This document shows, in pieces, positions 1-9,751 of a stretch of 64,000 bases of DNA. Each line of letters opens with the position of its first letter. Position 1 is the first letter of the stretch. The position numbers and the translations under genes are program-made. Origin of the DNA: Trichinella spiralis. Its lineage: Eukaryota > Nematoda > Enoplea > Trichinellida > Trichinellidae. Under the pieces are notes generated by a model. The model saw only the letters and a list, made by a program, of their open reading frames with translations, was not told the DNA's origin and did no database searches. The stretch covers positions 10,579,848 to 10,643,847 of the forward strand of contig CM012954.1 in the NCBI GenBank assembly GCA_000181795.3, read 5' to 3'.

Positions 1-2500
1 TCCCACCCCTCGGACGGACCAGATTGCCATTTCTGATCGCCGAAGACGTAGCTTCCGCACCAGATGGCGTGCGTTGCCAGGCAGATGTGAATCGTTACGC
101 CTACTAAGCCTTGCCGCTCATGCACATCGAATGCCGTCACACCTGATACTCAATATTAATGTACTGTCCTGCAGAACCAACTCATGTTTGCATACTTACC
201 GTATGATTTACAACTCATCATTATTGATTTAATGTATTATGCCTACTTATCTTTTCAAATGAACCTGACTACTGTAAGTAGCTGTTTTTTGCATTCAATT
301 TAAAACATTCTAATTAACTATTAAAAAACCCTGCTAAAATATGTAGTTACGAGTGACGTTATTATACCTAATTGGAAAATATTACGACCCACTTTTGTGT
401 TTACACTGTATGTTAATCATTAATTAAAAAACTCTCACTGCTAAAATATGCAGTTACGAGTGACGTTATTTAGCCTAATTAAAAATTAGAATACTCAGTG
501 TTGCATTTACGTTGCATTTTTAACTTTCTAATTAGCATATTAAAATTAATCTCATATTTAATGCATTGTTTTCCTACACGTTGCGGATTAATAACATTCT
601 ATTTATAGAAGATTACTTCCTATTTATAAAATGATTAAACTCGTTGCACCTTGTCTAAGCTAATTGTTTAATTTATTTCAAGTTTATTTTTGCCATTACC
701 TAATTAAAGGAGACCCCGATTAATATTTTTATAAGTAAAAAATTTATATTTAAACAATGGCTAATTCACCAATAATTAATAAATAAAATTAAGCTAATTT
801 AAGGTTTACTATTAAGTAACCTATCCAATCATAACAATATAGCAGAATACAGAGTGTCACAATTTGTCTCCTATTCCGCAATTTATAAATATAATTCATG
901 AATTCCATGAAAATTTATAAGTAGCATGATAAAAGAATTATCAAAATTCAGTATATTAACCTTTTGTTAATTAAGTTTGTATACATTCCACAATGAAGTG
1001 TTGATGTTGTGATAATGGTTAACCAATGAATTATGATTTTGCGCAGTAAATTTGAATTTGAAACAGTTTTGCATACTGCGTTTTTTTAAATAGAGAAAGC
1101 TTTCTAAGACAGAAAGATTTTCATAAATAGCTTTTTTTAAATAAAGCTGCAGTAACATTTGTAACATGATTATATGTGTTCAACTTCCTGTTCAGTCTGT
1201 TCACATGATGTCAACTTCTATTACAATATCACAACAATAAAGAATATCACAACACTAGATATGCAGTTGTATCTTCCATTCTCATATATCAAACTCCTCG
1301 TTCACGATTCGAATATATCGCACCACGATGAAAGATTACAACGGACCAAATTACAACAACCAAAGAATCTAAGCAACAACAATCAACACAGGAAAAGAAA
1401 ACTAATTTTACCTAATAAATGGAAACCAGAGATATAAATCAAAAATAATCTGAAGAAACAACAACAGTCAAAGAATCTGAACGATTTCTTTTGAATAAGG
1501 GTGAACATTACACTGTAGGAATTTCTGGCAGTCATGTATAATTACTAACACCTTTGTTGAAGGAAGTTCTCCCCTTTTTGAAAATATCCCGTTAATTTCT
1601 CTGGCGCAGATTTGTTGAATACTCCATTAAATGAATAGAATTCATTAACTTTTGTAGGTATACTGGTTATGCTTGAAAAACTTGAAGAAAATATTTCGCT
1701 TTATCACCTGAAGCATTTGCTAACATTGACACGGCTGCAGAAGATTCTTTGCCTTCCGTCACCTGTACGAAATGGAGAAATTAAAAAAGGTTTTGCTTTG
1801 AAGATTTATTCAACTTTGAACTATCCATTTGATGTTGCAGACATAATAATCGGTCCTCATAGCTTAACCGCAATAGCGATACAAAATGTTTGTGAATGCT
1901 GTATTCAGCTGTAATATGAAAAAATAACACAATGAAAGTGATGGTATCCGCTGAGAATGAGATTTCAAGTTCAAACTTTGAAAAGCGTTTCAATGCATTA
2001 ATTGCTTACATGAAATCTATCCGTTTGATGAAGACTTTGTGGGAGCAGTTCAACATGCAGATTCAATTTTGGGAACGTCAAATGGAAGTTATTTTCAATA
2101 GTTTTTTAATTATTTCCAGCCAACGAGTGTCATAGTATGATGCTTCCGTTGCTATTTTCTGTAAAAACTTAAAAAGTACATGCCGCCAAATGCAGAGAAT
2201 ACACCCAAGCGTTATGTAAATTTAAAACCTGTGATGAGTTAAAACAACGGGCCTTAGAAGATCCGATGTTTCAAAAGCGACTGAGGAAATTGATTTTCTA
2301 TTTCTGATCTTTAGAGCAGAATCTACTATTAAATATCAGTAGTTTGTAGATCAGTTTTTTACAGTTTCTAATGTTGACATTATAAGAAAAAATGCTGATT
2401 TTAGTTGTTTCACTTCTCAATGTGATGGTACTGTGGTCATTTTGGGCGTACAATGTTGTTCGTTAAATTTTGTACTTGATTAGACACACACAAACCGAGC
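1..2500. other. gene-poor AT-rich region
   Basis: I recognise no gene here. The first 180 bases are clearly richer in GC than what follows and may be the edge of a repeat or an exon that continues outside the window. Short open frames at 1669-2135 and around 2180-2310 look coding-like in patches but match no family I know and are interrupted. Confidence 0.5.
331..480 (+). repeat. two-copy tandem repeat, period about 107 bp
   Basis: Units at 331-374 and 438-480 share the core CTGCTAAAATATG followed by AGTTACGAGTGACGTTATT, with a few substitutions. The unit contains the CRE-like string GTGACGTTA. Function unknown. Confidence 0.6.
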
Positions 2501-2612
2501 AAATGAAGTTAAATATGGAGCTTTATTATATTTACAATGGAAATGTATAATTCTTGTTAACGCAAAAGCAAAGTTATAATAAAAAATTTTTTAGCATTAA
2601 AAGAAATATACA

Positions 2613-3201
2613 CTATTCCACTTTATCACTTTCAACGATTGCGTTTTCAGAAGAAAATGCTAGTTTGACTTTCATGTTGGAGACAGGTTTAATTTTCAGC
2701 ACACTGGTCACATCACCAGTTTGGGAAGAATGCAAAGGAAACGACTGTGAGAGTGCACTTCCAGGCACAACCGATTCACGAGCAATTTTTTCATTGTTGA
2801 CCGCATTGCATGATGCTGTTGGAAAGTTGAAAAGTACGTTGTTGGATCTTGGGGCGTTGACCACATTAAGAAAACACGTGTAAAATGCTTAAAATGTTCC
2901 TTTTTTAAAATTTGCTATAATAGATAGTATGAAAAATGTTGTATATGCTGGACTTAAAATATTTTCGATTTAACTCACTCGATCGTTTTCTTAACTGACC
3001 ATACTCGGTTGGCCAAGAAGAACCCAAACCTACAGTCCACTCTCTCCCCGCGCCTGTCAAACTAGCTTGACAGGCCTTCGAACCTGAGCATCGCAGGCGT
3101 ACAGAACTCCCCACCGGTTCGTACGTGAAAAGACCGAAGGTGGGCAAGGCAAAACAACAAAAGCAGCCCAGAAAGTTCAATGAGCAAAGAAAAAATAGCA
3201 C
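2613..3201 (-). CDS. candidate two-exon gene, 3' part, unknown product
   Basis: Two open segments join in phase. The upstream segment runs from at least 3125 down to 2979 and ends in a strong donor (GATCGA|gtgagt). The last exon is 2887-2613, with acceptor ttaag and a TAG stop. An AATAAA signal follows at about 2519 on the same strand, which supports a real 3' end. The upstream segment is open to 3201 but has no ATG, so the true start or earlier exons are not seen. Its coding part is Cys-, Gly- and Ser-rich and lies inside an inverted repeat whose other arm (3477-3639) keeps the same frame and the same donor. I do not recognise the protein. It could instead be a repeat with a chance open frame. 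Confidence 0.35.
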
Positions 3202-3639
3202 CTTAGCGAATCTGCGGTCACCTGTTGTGTAGCCAATACATTTGATACATTTAAATGGGACCGTTCTACGGGTCTGTTATAATGCCAATTTTTGGCCTGG
3301 ATTTCTCCAGTTCGCCGAAATTTGACGCAGTGGATACTCCTGCATTTTCCACATCGAAAGGAGTTTCGCAGGAACGCATGTTGACATCTAGTTATGCGAA
3401 AAAATCAGATGTGTTGCGCTATTTGATGGATGACTGCTGATTCGATTCTTGAATGAATAATAACTGAAAGAATAAATGTACGAATCGGTGGGGGGTTCAG
3501 TAAGCCTGCGATGCTCAGGTTCGAAGGCCTGTCAAGCTAGTTTGACAGGCGCGGGGAGAGAGTGGACTGTAGGTTTGGGTTCTTCTTGGCCAACCATGTC
3601 AAAGTATGGTCAGTCAAAAAAACGATCGAGTGAGTTAAA
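2969..3639. repeat. inverted repeat, arms about 155-163 bp
   Basis: Arm 1 (2969-3125) is the reverse complement of arm 2 (3477-3639) with few substitutions and one 6-base indel. About 350 bp separate the arms. Each arm contains a short internal hairpin (GCCTGTCAA, loop, TTGACAGGC). The differences between arms are substitutions and an in-frame indel, so both arms read as the same peptide of about 50 residues. Confidence 0.8.
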
Positions 3640-4096
3640 CGCAAGCGGATCAAGCAACGCAAAGAATACACGTTCGTTTCTTCGACAAGAGGCAATCAGA
3701 GGAACGTACTCAGTCGACAGCAGCAAACAGAGAGTTAATACGTATACAGGAACAAGCAACAGTACGGGAACTAATGATAAATCAAACGGCAAAGATCTCG
3801 ACTAACTTCGGTGTCTATATATATATGGCTATTCTTTGTCCGTCATCGCATAGGAAACGACATTGTTCATTCGCCACACAACGTTCGCCTACAATTATTT
3901 CAAAATTTCAAGAGCAAATTAATATTAGTCACAAGAAAAGTCGCACAACGTTCATTTCTATCGATTAGCAAGCGATCGTACTTAATTTCGCAAATAAACA
4001 TTATTCAAGACAAGCTCAAACGTACATTGAAATTGCACACAAATTTGCATTCAAACCAGACAACGCCTATTTTCTTCAATTTCATTCTTCAATTTC

Positions 4097-4535
4097 TAAA
4101 AGCAAATCTTTCTCTGTATTAAACGCTGCAATTTGGGAAAACTGCCAAAAACTCGACTCTGAAAGTTATTTAAAAATGCAAAGCTCTCCGAGTCGTGTTT
4201 TTTGCACTTTTCCCATATTTGTGATAATTCACGAGCAAAACGTTTTCACTGCTGACCGCATTTCTTGAGGCTAGCGGATAAAAAATATTAAATGAAAACA
4301 TGCAGTCATGAAAATAAATAAAAGCACATCTTTCCCTGTACTTAACGCTGCAATTTAGGAAAACTGCGAAAAACTCGACTCTGAGAGTTATTTAAAAATG
4401 CAAAACTCTCTGAGTCGTGTTTTTTGCACTTTTCCCATATTGGTGATAATTCACGAGCAATGTTTTCATTGCTGGCAGCATTTCGCGAGGCTGGTAAATG
4501 AAAAATATTAAATCAAATATGCAGTTAATCATGAT
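4097..4535 (+). repeat. two-copy 220-bp tandem repeat with conserved hairpin
   Basis: Copies at about 4097-4317 and 4318-4535 are roughly 85% alike. Each contains an imperfect stem: ACTCGACTCTGAGAGTT in copy 2 pairs with AACTCTCTGAGTCGTGT across a short A/T-rich loop. Blocks of sequence outside the stem are also conserved (AACGCTGCAATTT, CACTTTTCCCATAT, GTGATAATTCACGAGCAA). It may be a structured RNA gene or a MITE-like unit; no spliced-leader or tRNA signature is convincing. Confidence 0.7.
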
Positions 4536-6195
4536 GATGAAGTCTATATGCTATTAACATTGCATTGTTTGTTCATAATTCATTGGGATCAGGAGAATGA
4601 ACAGAAAGAGCCCAGTCGTAAAGAGATCTGTACTTAAATTTAAACATAAAATTTATTCTTTTGATACTTACTGCAACAGCGGGACGCTCTCAGCTCTTCA
4701 AAAGGGCTTTCGCCATCGCCACTATTCAACAGTCTGTCAGGAGAACAGTATACTTTAACAAACTCCTAAATAACAATATTTACTGTATGTTATATAATAA
4801 TTTTACTTACGTTTTTTCTTATGAGCTGAAAGAAAAAAATAAAAACCTTGCTGGCACACCGCGAGATGGGGAAGGTACCACGTCTTCCCTGGCGTACTTG
4901 ATGCCAGTGCTTCCTCAGCCCATTCGCTGTCAAGCTACGACAGCATGCGCTTGTGTAGTCCTTGTCAAGTCGGACCTCTCTGCTAAGCTGCTTTTCCAAA
5001 ACTCAGTATCGTCTTATCGCTGTCCCGTAATTGTTCGGCAGGCTGGCCATGCCTGATTTCCACAGCAGTCCCACAAAGTACCGGATTCCATCAAAGAATA
5101 AGGATTCTTTGAATTGCCGCTTCATTTCAGTCTGTCCGGACTCTGCCTCCGGAGGGAGAATACTGATTCCTTCCAGTTCCAAAAGCTTCCGGTGGATCGC
5201 GTTCAGATGATCGTTCGTTTCGGCGCAGTGGACCCTGAAGTTGTCTCCTTGACGTATAACGACTAAGTGGATCAGATTCGTAGAGAAACAGCAATGCGAG
5301 AGAACCGACAAGAGGGAGAGTCTGGAATGAATGTGTAAATTGAGGAGGCATCATTTATACGCTTTAAAGTGGGGTAGTAGGTCGGGACGCTCAGGTACAC
5401 TTGTGTGCTGTAGTAGTCCCTATACAGAGCATTGCAGAAATAAAAATTCACAGCAAAACTCAAATTGAAAATTATGCAACGACCGAAAAACTACGGGCTC
5501 GCTCATTGGTGATAGTATTGGAATGTAATTTACATACTGTGCGTAATTTGCATACCTACTAAGCGAAAAATGTGCACTTGCCATATTTATCAACGGAGAT
5601 GGATAAAATAAAAATTTGCATGCGAATACGTTCGATTTAATGCAAATAGTTTGAGTTTTCCTGACTATACGTAGGATTTTCTGGAAAACTGTAAACTTTA
5701 ACAACTTCTAAATAACGCCGGTAGTGAAATATCTTTTGAAGAACTGAAAGCGTCCCTCTATTTAAGGAAGTATCAAAAGAAATAAGAAATGATGAATAGA
5801 TTTTTTCCTTCAACAGATAAACGAATTCTAGCATTTCCTTGTTGGCATAGTAATTTTGTTGAAGATTTAATTGTTACTGCATTGTTTAAGATGATTTTGT
5901 ATGATTCGCATACCGTTGGTTCCTAGTGTGCATACCATAGAATTTTATTGGTTACTCCCGTTAGAGTATTTTACGTGAAAATTTTATAACTTAAAAACTA
6001 ACTCATTTTTCTTTAAAAAAGATTTACATAAAAGAAAACAATCTTATTATTTTCCATTTTAATATACATTCAAATTTAAGTACAGATAATTTTCGATTTA
6101 ACATTGAGTTCTGTTTGTTCTCCTGACCCTAATGAATCATATGAAAAAACAGGCGATGTTAATAACATTTAGATTGCTAATCATCATGATTTAGT
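4523..6195. repeat. diverged inverted blocks flanking a retroelement fossil
   Basis: The block 4523-4650 is homologous to the reverse complement of 6065-6195, roughly 70-75% by eye. A second pair, 4681-4715 and 5722-5757, is also inverted. The blocks are not strictly collinear, so later insertions or rearrangements are likely. They enclose the BEL/Pao fragment. Confidence 0.55.
4846..5311 (-). mobile_element. BEL/Pao LTR retrotransposon fossil, pol fragment
   Basis: The minus strand encodes sequence typical of the BEL/Pao pol polyprotein in the stretch between the protease and the reverse transcriptase. Only this fragment is recognisable. No long terminal repeats were identified. The copy is broken, with at least a few interruptions, and is surrounded by unrelated AT-rich DNA, so it is a relic of moderate to old age. 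Confidence 0.7.
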
Positions 6196-8285
6196 TAGTG
6201 CTCATGTTTGACTGTATATTTTGATAATTTGCTCCTTGTAAATTTGGTGAATTGTTTAAAATTTTCATTCGCATAGTCTGCGTTCATTTGACTTCTAAAG
6301 TACGATGCTCTAGCTACTGTTGCTGTCGAAGCAAGCGATTACCATGTACATCCTTGCAGAAGCTAAAAAGTGAACGTCAGGTGTTTGTTGCTGATTGATA
6401 AACAGAAATACAATATTTTACCAGCAATGTCGTCACAAAATATGTTCCTCTGTCATCATCTGGACAAGCCCAATCAATTGCTGAGCGTCAAAATTTTCTA
6501 TTCCAAAGATCAGATGCTGTGTGAGATAGTTGTGCTGAAGCGGCTGAATCAAGATGACGATTTTTCTACAAATGGGAACGCTGTTCAACGATAGCGATAA
6601 AAGTTGACAGGCTGAAAATGGATAAATATAAATAGAATAAAAATAGTAAAACTTTGAATATGAGAAAACTGACCATTAAATTAAAAAGTAACCAAAATTC
6701 GACAAATAGCACCCACTACAAATAGTAATCGGTGAAAGTTAGTCGGCTTGAAAACCAATGAAATTTATAACCAATCAAACTTCGATGCGGCATGCCTTTG
6801 AGGGTTGGCAATATTTGAAATGAGAAAAGCACAAATCATTGAACAAACTACATAACTTTGAAAACATTTGAAGCTTTTTGCCCAACTAATTGGAAACATT
6901 TTCACATGTACGTGTGCGTCGAATAGGAATATATTATTGTATTTTGAAGAATATGAAAATTTTAAATTGCATCCATGTATTTTCATGTCATTTTAATTAA
7001 AAAAACATTACATATATTTGTTCATTTTCTTTTTTACCATCAATATGATTATAAAAACTCTACATAAACTTTATTTACATAATTCAAAATGTTATTTTAA
7101 AGGCACATCTTTTACATTTGTGCCTTTTTCAATAATGATTAAAATTTACGCTTTAACTTATTTACGGCAATTTTGAATAACAGTTTGAAATAATAAACTC
7201 ATTATAAGACGAAATAGTTATGAAGTAAAACAAGAAATTTGAGATAAATATCATAATCATATTAGCTATAATGATCGTCTAAAAAATGAACCAAACAAAT
7301 ATGTACACACTGTGTATCATTGAATGCTGAGTATAAAGTCGCTAAGTATTTCATTTTAAAATGAAAAATATGCAAATGAACAGTGTCAACATGCAAATAG
7401 TCATGTGGTTGTTAATACAGCGATCTCCAGAAGATGCCAATTAGCGTGATCGAACCAGTTTAAGTATTTACTAAAAACTGCATGTTCAACGCCATTTTTT
7501 CTAGGAAAATTGGAAAAACATAGGACATGCAAAAAAATTAATAATGAAGTCGCATATTTGAAGAACGCAATAATTTGGAGAGTAAAACAATTCGCGATAT
7601 AAGGATATGAAAAAATAAACAATAATAAAAAATACTGGTATGGGTAACTCGTTTTAAGATATTTGAAAATAAAAATACTCGTTAAAACAATTATAAAATG
7701 ACAAAACCTGTGCATATGTGTATAAATAAACTTGCTCCTGTCGCATTATCGAATGATTTTTGATAGGCAAATAAATTCATGTTGTTAGCGGAAAAAAATT
7801 CATTCTTTTCAAAAAATGTACTAAACGTTAAAAGGGTATTAAATGAAAAAAATACATGAAAGAAATTAAAGAAACCTCCCATTTTCTTCGCTCCATGACA
7901 TCTTAGATGAAAATTTCATTTCATTTTCCACTGCTTTGTGTAATTATTGTTGTCTGTTTACGCGAACATTCATATTCTACTTAAGCTAAAGTCTATTAAA
8001 CAAGAACTTACTTTTGCATAATTATCGTTAATGTAATCGTAATATTATATTGTAGCGGACGCAGGTCGACGCGCAACAATTATTGTATTTGTACGAACTG
8101 TAGAGGAAGAAAAAAAAATTAGCTACCGTAAACAGATTGAAACTTGAAGATCACGGAAAAATTACGGTGTGCGGGTGTTGGCAGCCAGTGAAGTGATATA
8201 GTGGGTTTTTGACGTATCGATGGCAGTCTTTGTTAGTATTTGAAAATGAATATTGTACTTTATATCTGTCTTTTGGATGCGAGAA
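5320..8285. other. intergenic, no gene recognised
   Basis: AT-rich DNA with scattered short open frames on both strands that lack splice context or family similarity. The only structure noticed is the right block of the inverted repeat described above. Confidence 0.5.
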
Positions 8286-8289
8286 TTCA

Positions 8290-8480
8290 TTGGAGAAGCG
8301 CGAACTCGTGAAAGGGGGCAGCCGGGGCCAGCAGTAACAGGACGGACAGCACGGCCAAGGAGACGTACCCGTCGGCCGACTCTGCTGCGTCGTCGCCTAG
8401 CGATGACCTTGGCAGCAGTCCGGTTGGGGCGAGCGAAGCCATGGAGAGTTGCTCGTTACAATATATAAAAAGGTTCGGTT
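8290..8480 (+). other. GC-rich coding-like island upstream of TRIAP1
   Basis: About 180 bases are much richer in GC than the surroundings. One plus frame reads as a Ser/Ala/Asp-rich stretch (…SADSAASSPSDDLGSSPVG…) continuing to about 8470. It may be a 5' exon, a 5' UTR or promoter of the TRIAP1-MED10 unit, or an orphan exon. No start, and no convincing donor in phase with TRIAP1, was found. Confidence 0.3.
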
Positions 8481-8903
8481 TAGATATGTTAAAGGAAGAA
8501 TTTTTTTATCAGAAAATAAATGCCTTAAAGCGCATTTCTATATTTCAGGATTTTCAACGATTATTTTCTATGTGAAAGCAATTTTTTATTTAAACTAGCA
8601 TTGTTACAGTAAGAAATTATTGTGCCTACTATTCTTTAAAATTACCGTAGTATTTATTCGTTAGATTGACATGTGCGTTATTGTACTGTTTTTGCCTATT
8701 TGTGAAATTTGAAATTTCGATATGAATAAAGTATTAGATATGATTATGTTTCATGGTCGTTTTAAGCCATTTGCATTTTATTCAACAATTTGTACTTTTT
8801 CTTTTCATAATTTTATTGTTTTGTTTAATTGCTTTTATCAGAATATTGATTTTGCTTTTCACTATTCTAAACTCACTGTTTAGTGACAGGACACGATGTG
8901 CTT

Positions 8904-9196
8904 ATGGATGGAATGAAAAGTTTATCGCCAAAGTGTGATCGGCTGAAACAGTTGTACGAAAGTTGCTTCAACAAGTGGTTTGCAGAACACTATTTAAAAG
9001 GTGATAATAGTGATCACTGTCAGCCCCTGTTCAGAATTTATCAGGAGTGCGTAAAGCAAACTCTTCTTGAACATCGTATTGATTGGTCTGAAGTGGAACA
9101 AAACATTATTGATACAGAACGGGACAAATCTTATTCTACAAAGGTTTTTCTTGAAAATTTGAAAACTGGCAATTATTTTTTGCTTTTCGTTTTTTA

Positions 9197-9234
<38 letters not shown>

Positions 9235-9278
9235 TGTTTGTTTATATGAATTACTTTCAGAATGGAAAACAACGATAG
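8904..9278 (+). CDS. TRIAP1: TRIAP1/Mdm35-like mitochondrial lipid-transfer chaperone
   Basis: TRIAP1/Mdm35 is a small intermembrane-space protein that partners PRELI/Ups proteins in phosphatidic acid transfer. The product shows the twin CX9C pattern: C11 and C21 in the first helix (SCFNKWFAEHYLKGD) and C40 and C50 in the second (C…LFRIYQEC). It aligns with human TRIAP1 (CFNRWFAEKFLKGD). The likely start is ATG 8904. It follows an acceptor at 8889 and an out-of-frame ATG at 8896 that opens a 6-codon uORF. The main exon 8904-9143 ends in AAG|gttttt. If the 117-bp intron 9144-9260 is removed, the frame continues NGKQR to TAG at 9276-9278. If it is kept, the frame stays open to the same stop. 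The stop lies inside the next gene, MED10. Product about 85 aa spliced, against 76 in human. Confidence 0.85.
9199..9229 (+). repeat. (TA)n microsatellite in the TRIAP1-MED10 spacer
   Basis: A pure TA run inside the 117-bp intron-like spacer. In the TRIAP1 frame it reads as Tyr-Ile repeats. Similar TA runs occur at about 23639-23665, 26562-26581, 27992-28013, 28944-28972 and 63352-63376. Confidence 0.9.
9251..9262 (+). promoter_or_regulatory. splice acceptor one base before the MED10 start codon
   Basis: The string ttactttcag ends at 9260, and the MED10 ATG starts at 9262. Such a site fits spliced-leader trans-splicing of a downstream operon gene, as known in nematodes, or cis-splicing of TRIAP1. 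Both uses are possible here. Confidence 0.6.
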
Positions 9279-9699
9279 TAGCAGTACTGGCTCACGTTTT
9301 GATAATCTGGAACAATGTTTAGAGAGTTTTATCGAAAATTCAAGACAGCTTTGCATGGTAGCTAGTGATTTTCAGGCTTCCAGTCAAACGGTTCTCAATC
9401 AGAAAATACAGGCTGTTCTCGGAGGTCTTCAAGAACTGAGTGCTAAACACAGCAAATTTAACGATATCAAAATTCCCGTTGAACTGCTTGATTACGTCGA
9501 TGCTGGAAAAAATCCTCAACTGTACACAAAAGATTGCATAGAGAAAACTTTGATACGTAATAAAGAAGTAAATGGGAAAATTGAACAATACAAAAAATTC
9601 CGGGCTTGCTTACTGAATGAGCTGACTGATTTATTTCCAAAAGAAACAATACAGTACCGCACAATTCGGGAAGATGATCCTGCTGCAGGACGACCATAA
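9262..9699 (+). CDS. MED10: Mediator complex subunit 10 (MED10/Nut2)
   Basis: MED10 is a conserved subunit of the Mediator middle module, which links activators to RNA polymerase II. The single exon encodes 145 aa, against 135 in human. The family core is clear: LEQCLESFIENSRQL near residue 15, QKIQAVLGGLQEL near 50, IPVELLDYVDAGKNPQLYT near 75, and KNKEVNGKIEQYKKF-like sequence before the C-terminal DLFP. The start is ATG 9262, directly behind a splice acceptor, so the mature 5' UTR would be a single base plus any leader. It overlaps the TRIAP1 frame by 17 bases. The stop is 9697-9699, and an AATAAA lies 41 bases on. Confidence 0.93.
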   Translation: MENNDSSSTGSRFDNLEQCLESFIENSRQLCMVASDFQASSQTVLNQKIQAVLGGLQELSAKHSKFNDIKIPVELLDYVDAGKNPQLYTKDCIEKTLIRNKEVNGKIEQYKKFRACLLNELTDLFPKETIQYRTIREDDPAAGRP

Positions 9700-9739
9700 T
9701 TTTTTTTGTATCCAAACGGTTTGTGACGTGTTTAAAAAG

Positions 9740-9745
9740 AATAAA
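9740..9745 (+). terminator. poly(A) signal AATAAA of MED10
   Basis: AATAAA in GAATAAATAAATTT, 40 bases after the MED10 stop and 7 bases before the end of the convergent CWF19L1 frame, so the two 3' ends must overlap. Confidence 0.6.
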
Positions 9746-9751
9746 TAAATT

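Noticed and set aside
3515-3545. tRNA B-box-like GGTTCGAAGGCC
   Set aside because: No A box, no cloverleaf and no CCA context; it lies in the coding-like inverted repeat.
4097-4535. Spliced-leader RNA genes
   Set aside because: No 22-base leader followed by GT and no good Sm site in either strand of both copies.
8253-8468. Arg-rich 71-codon frame
   Set aside because: Shadow of the GC-rich island in another frame; Arg-rich low-complexity reading typical of GC-rich DNA.
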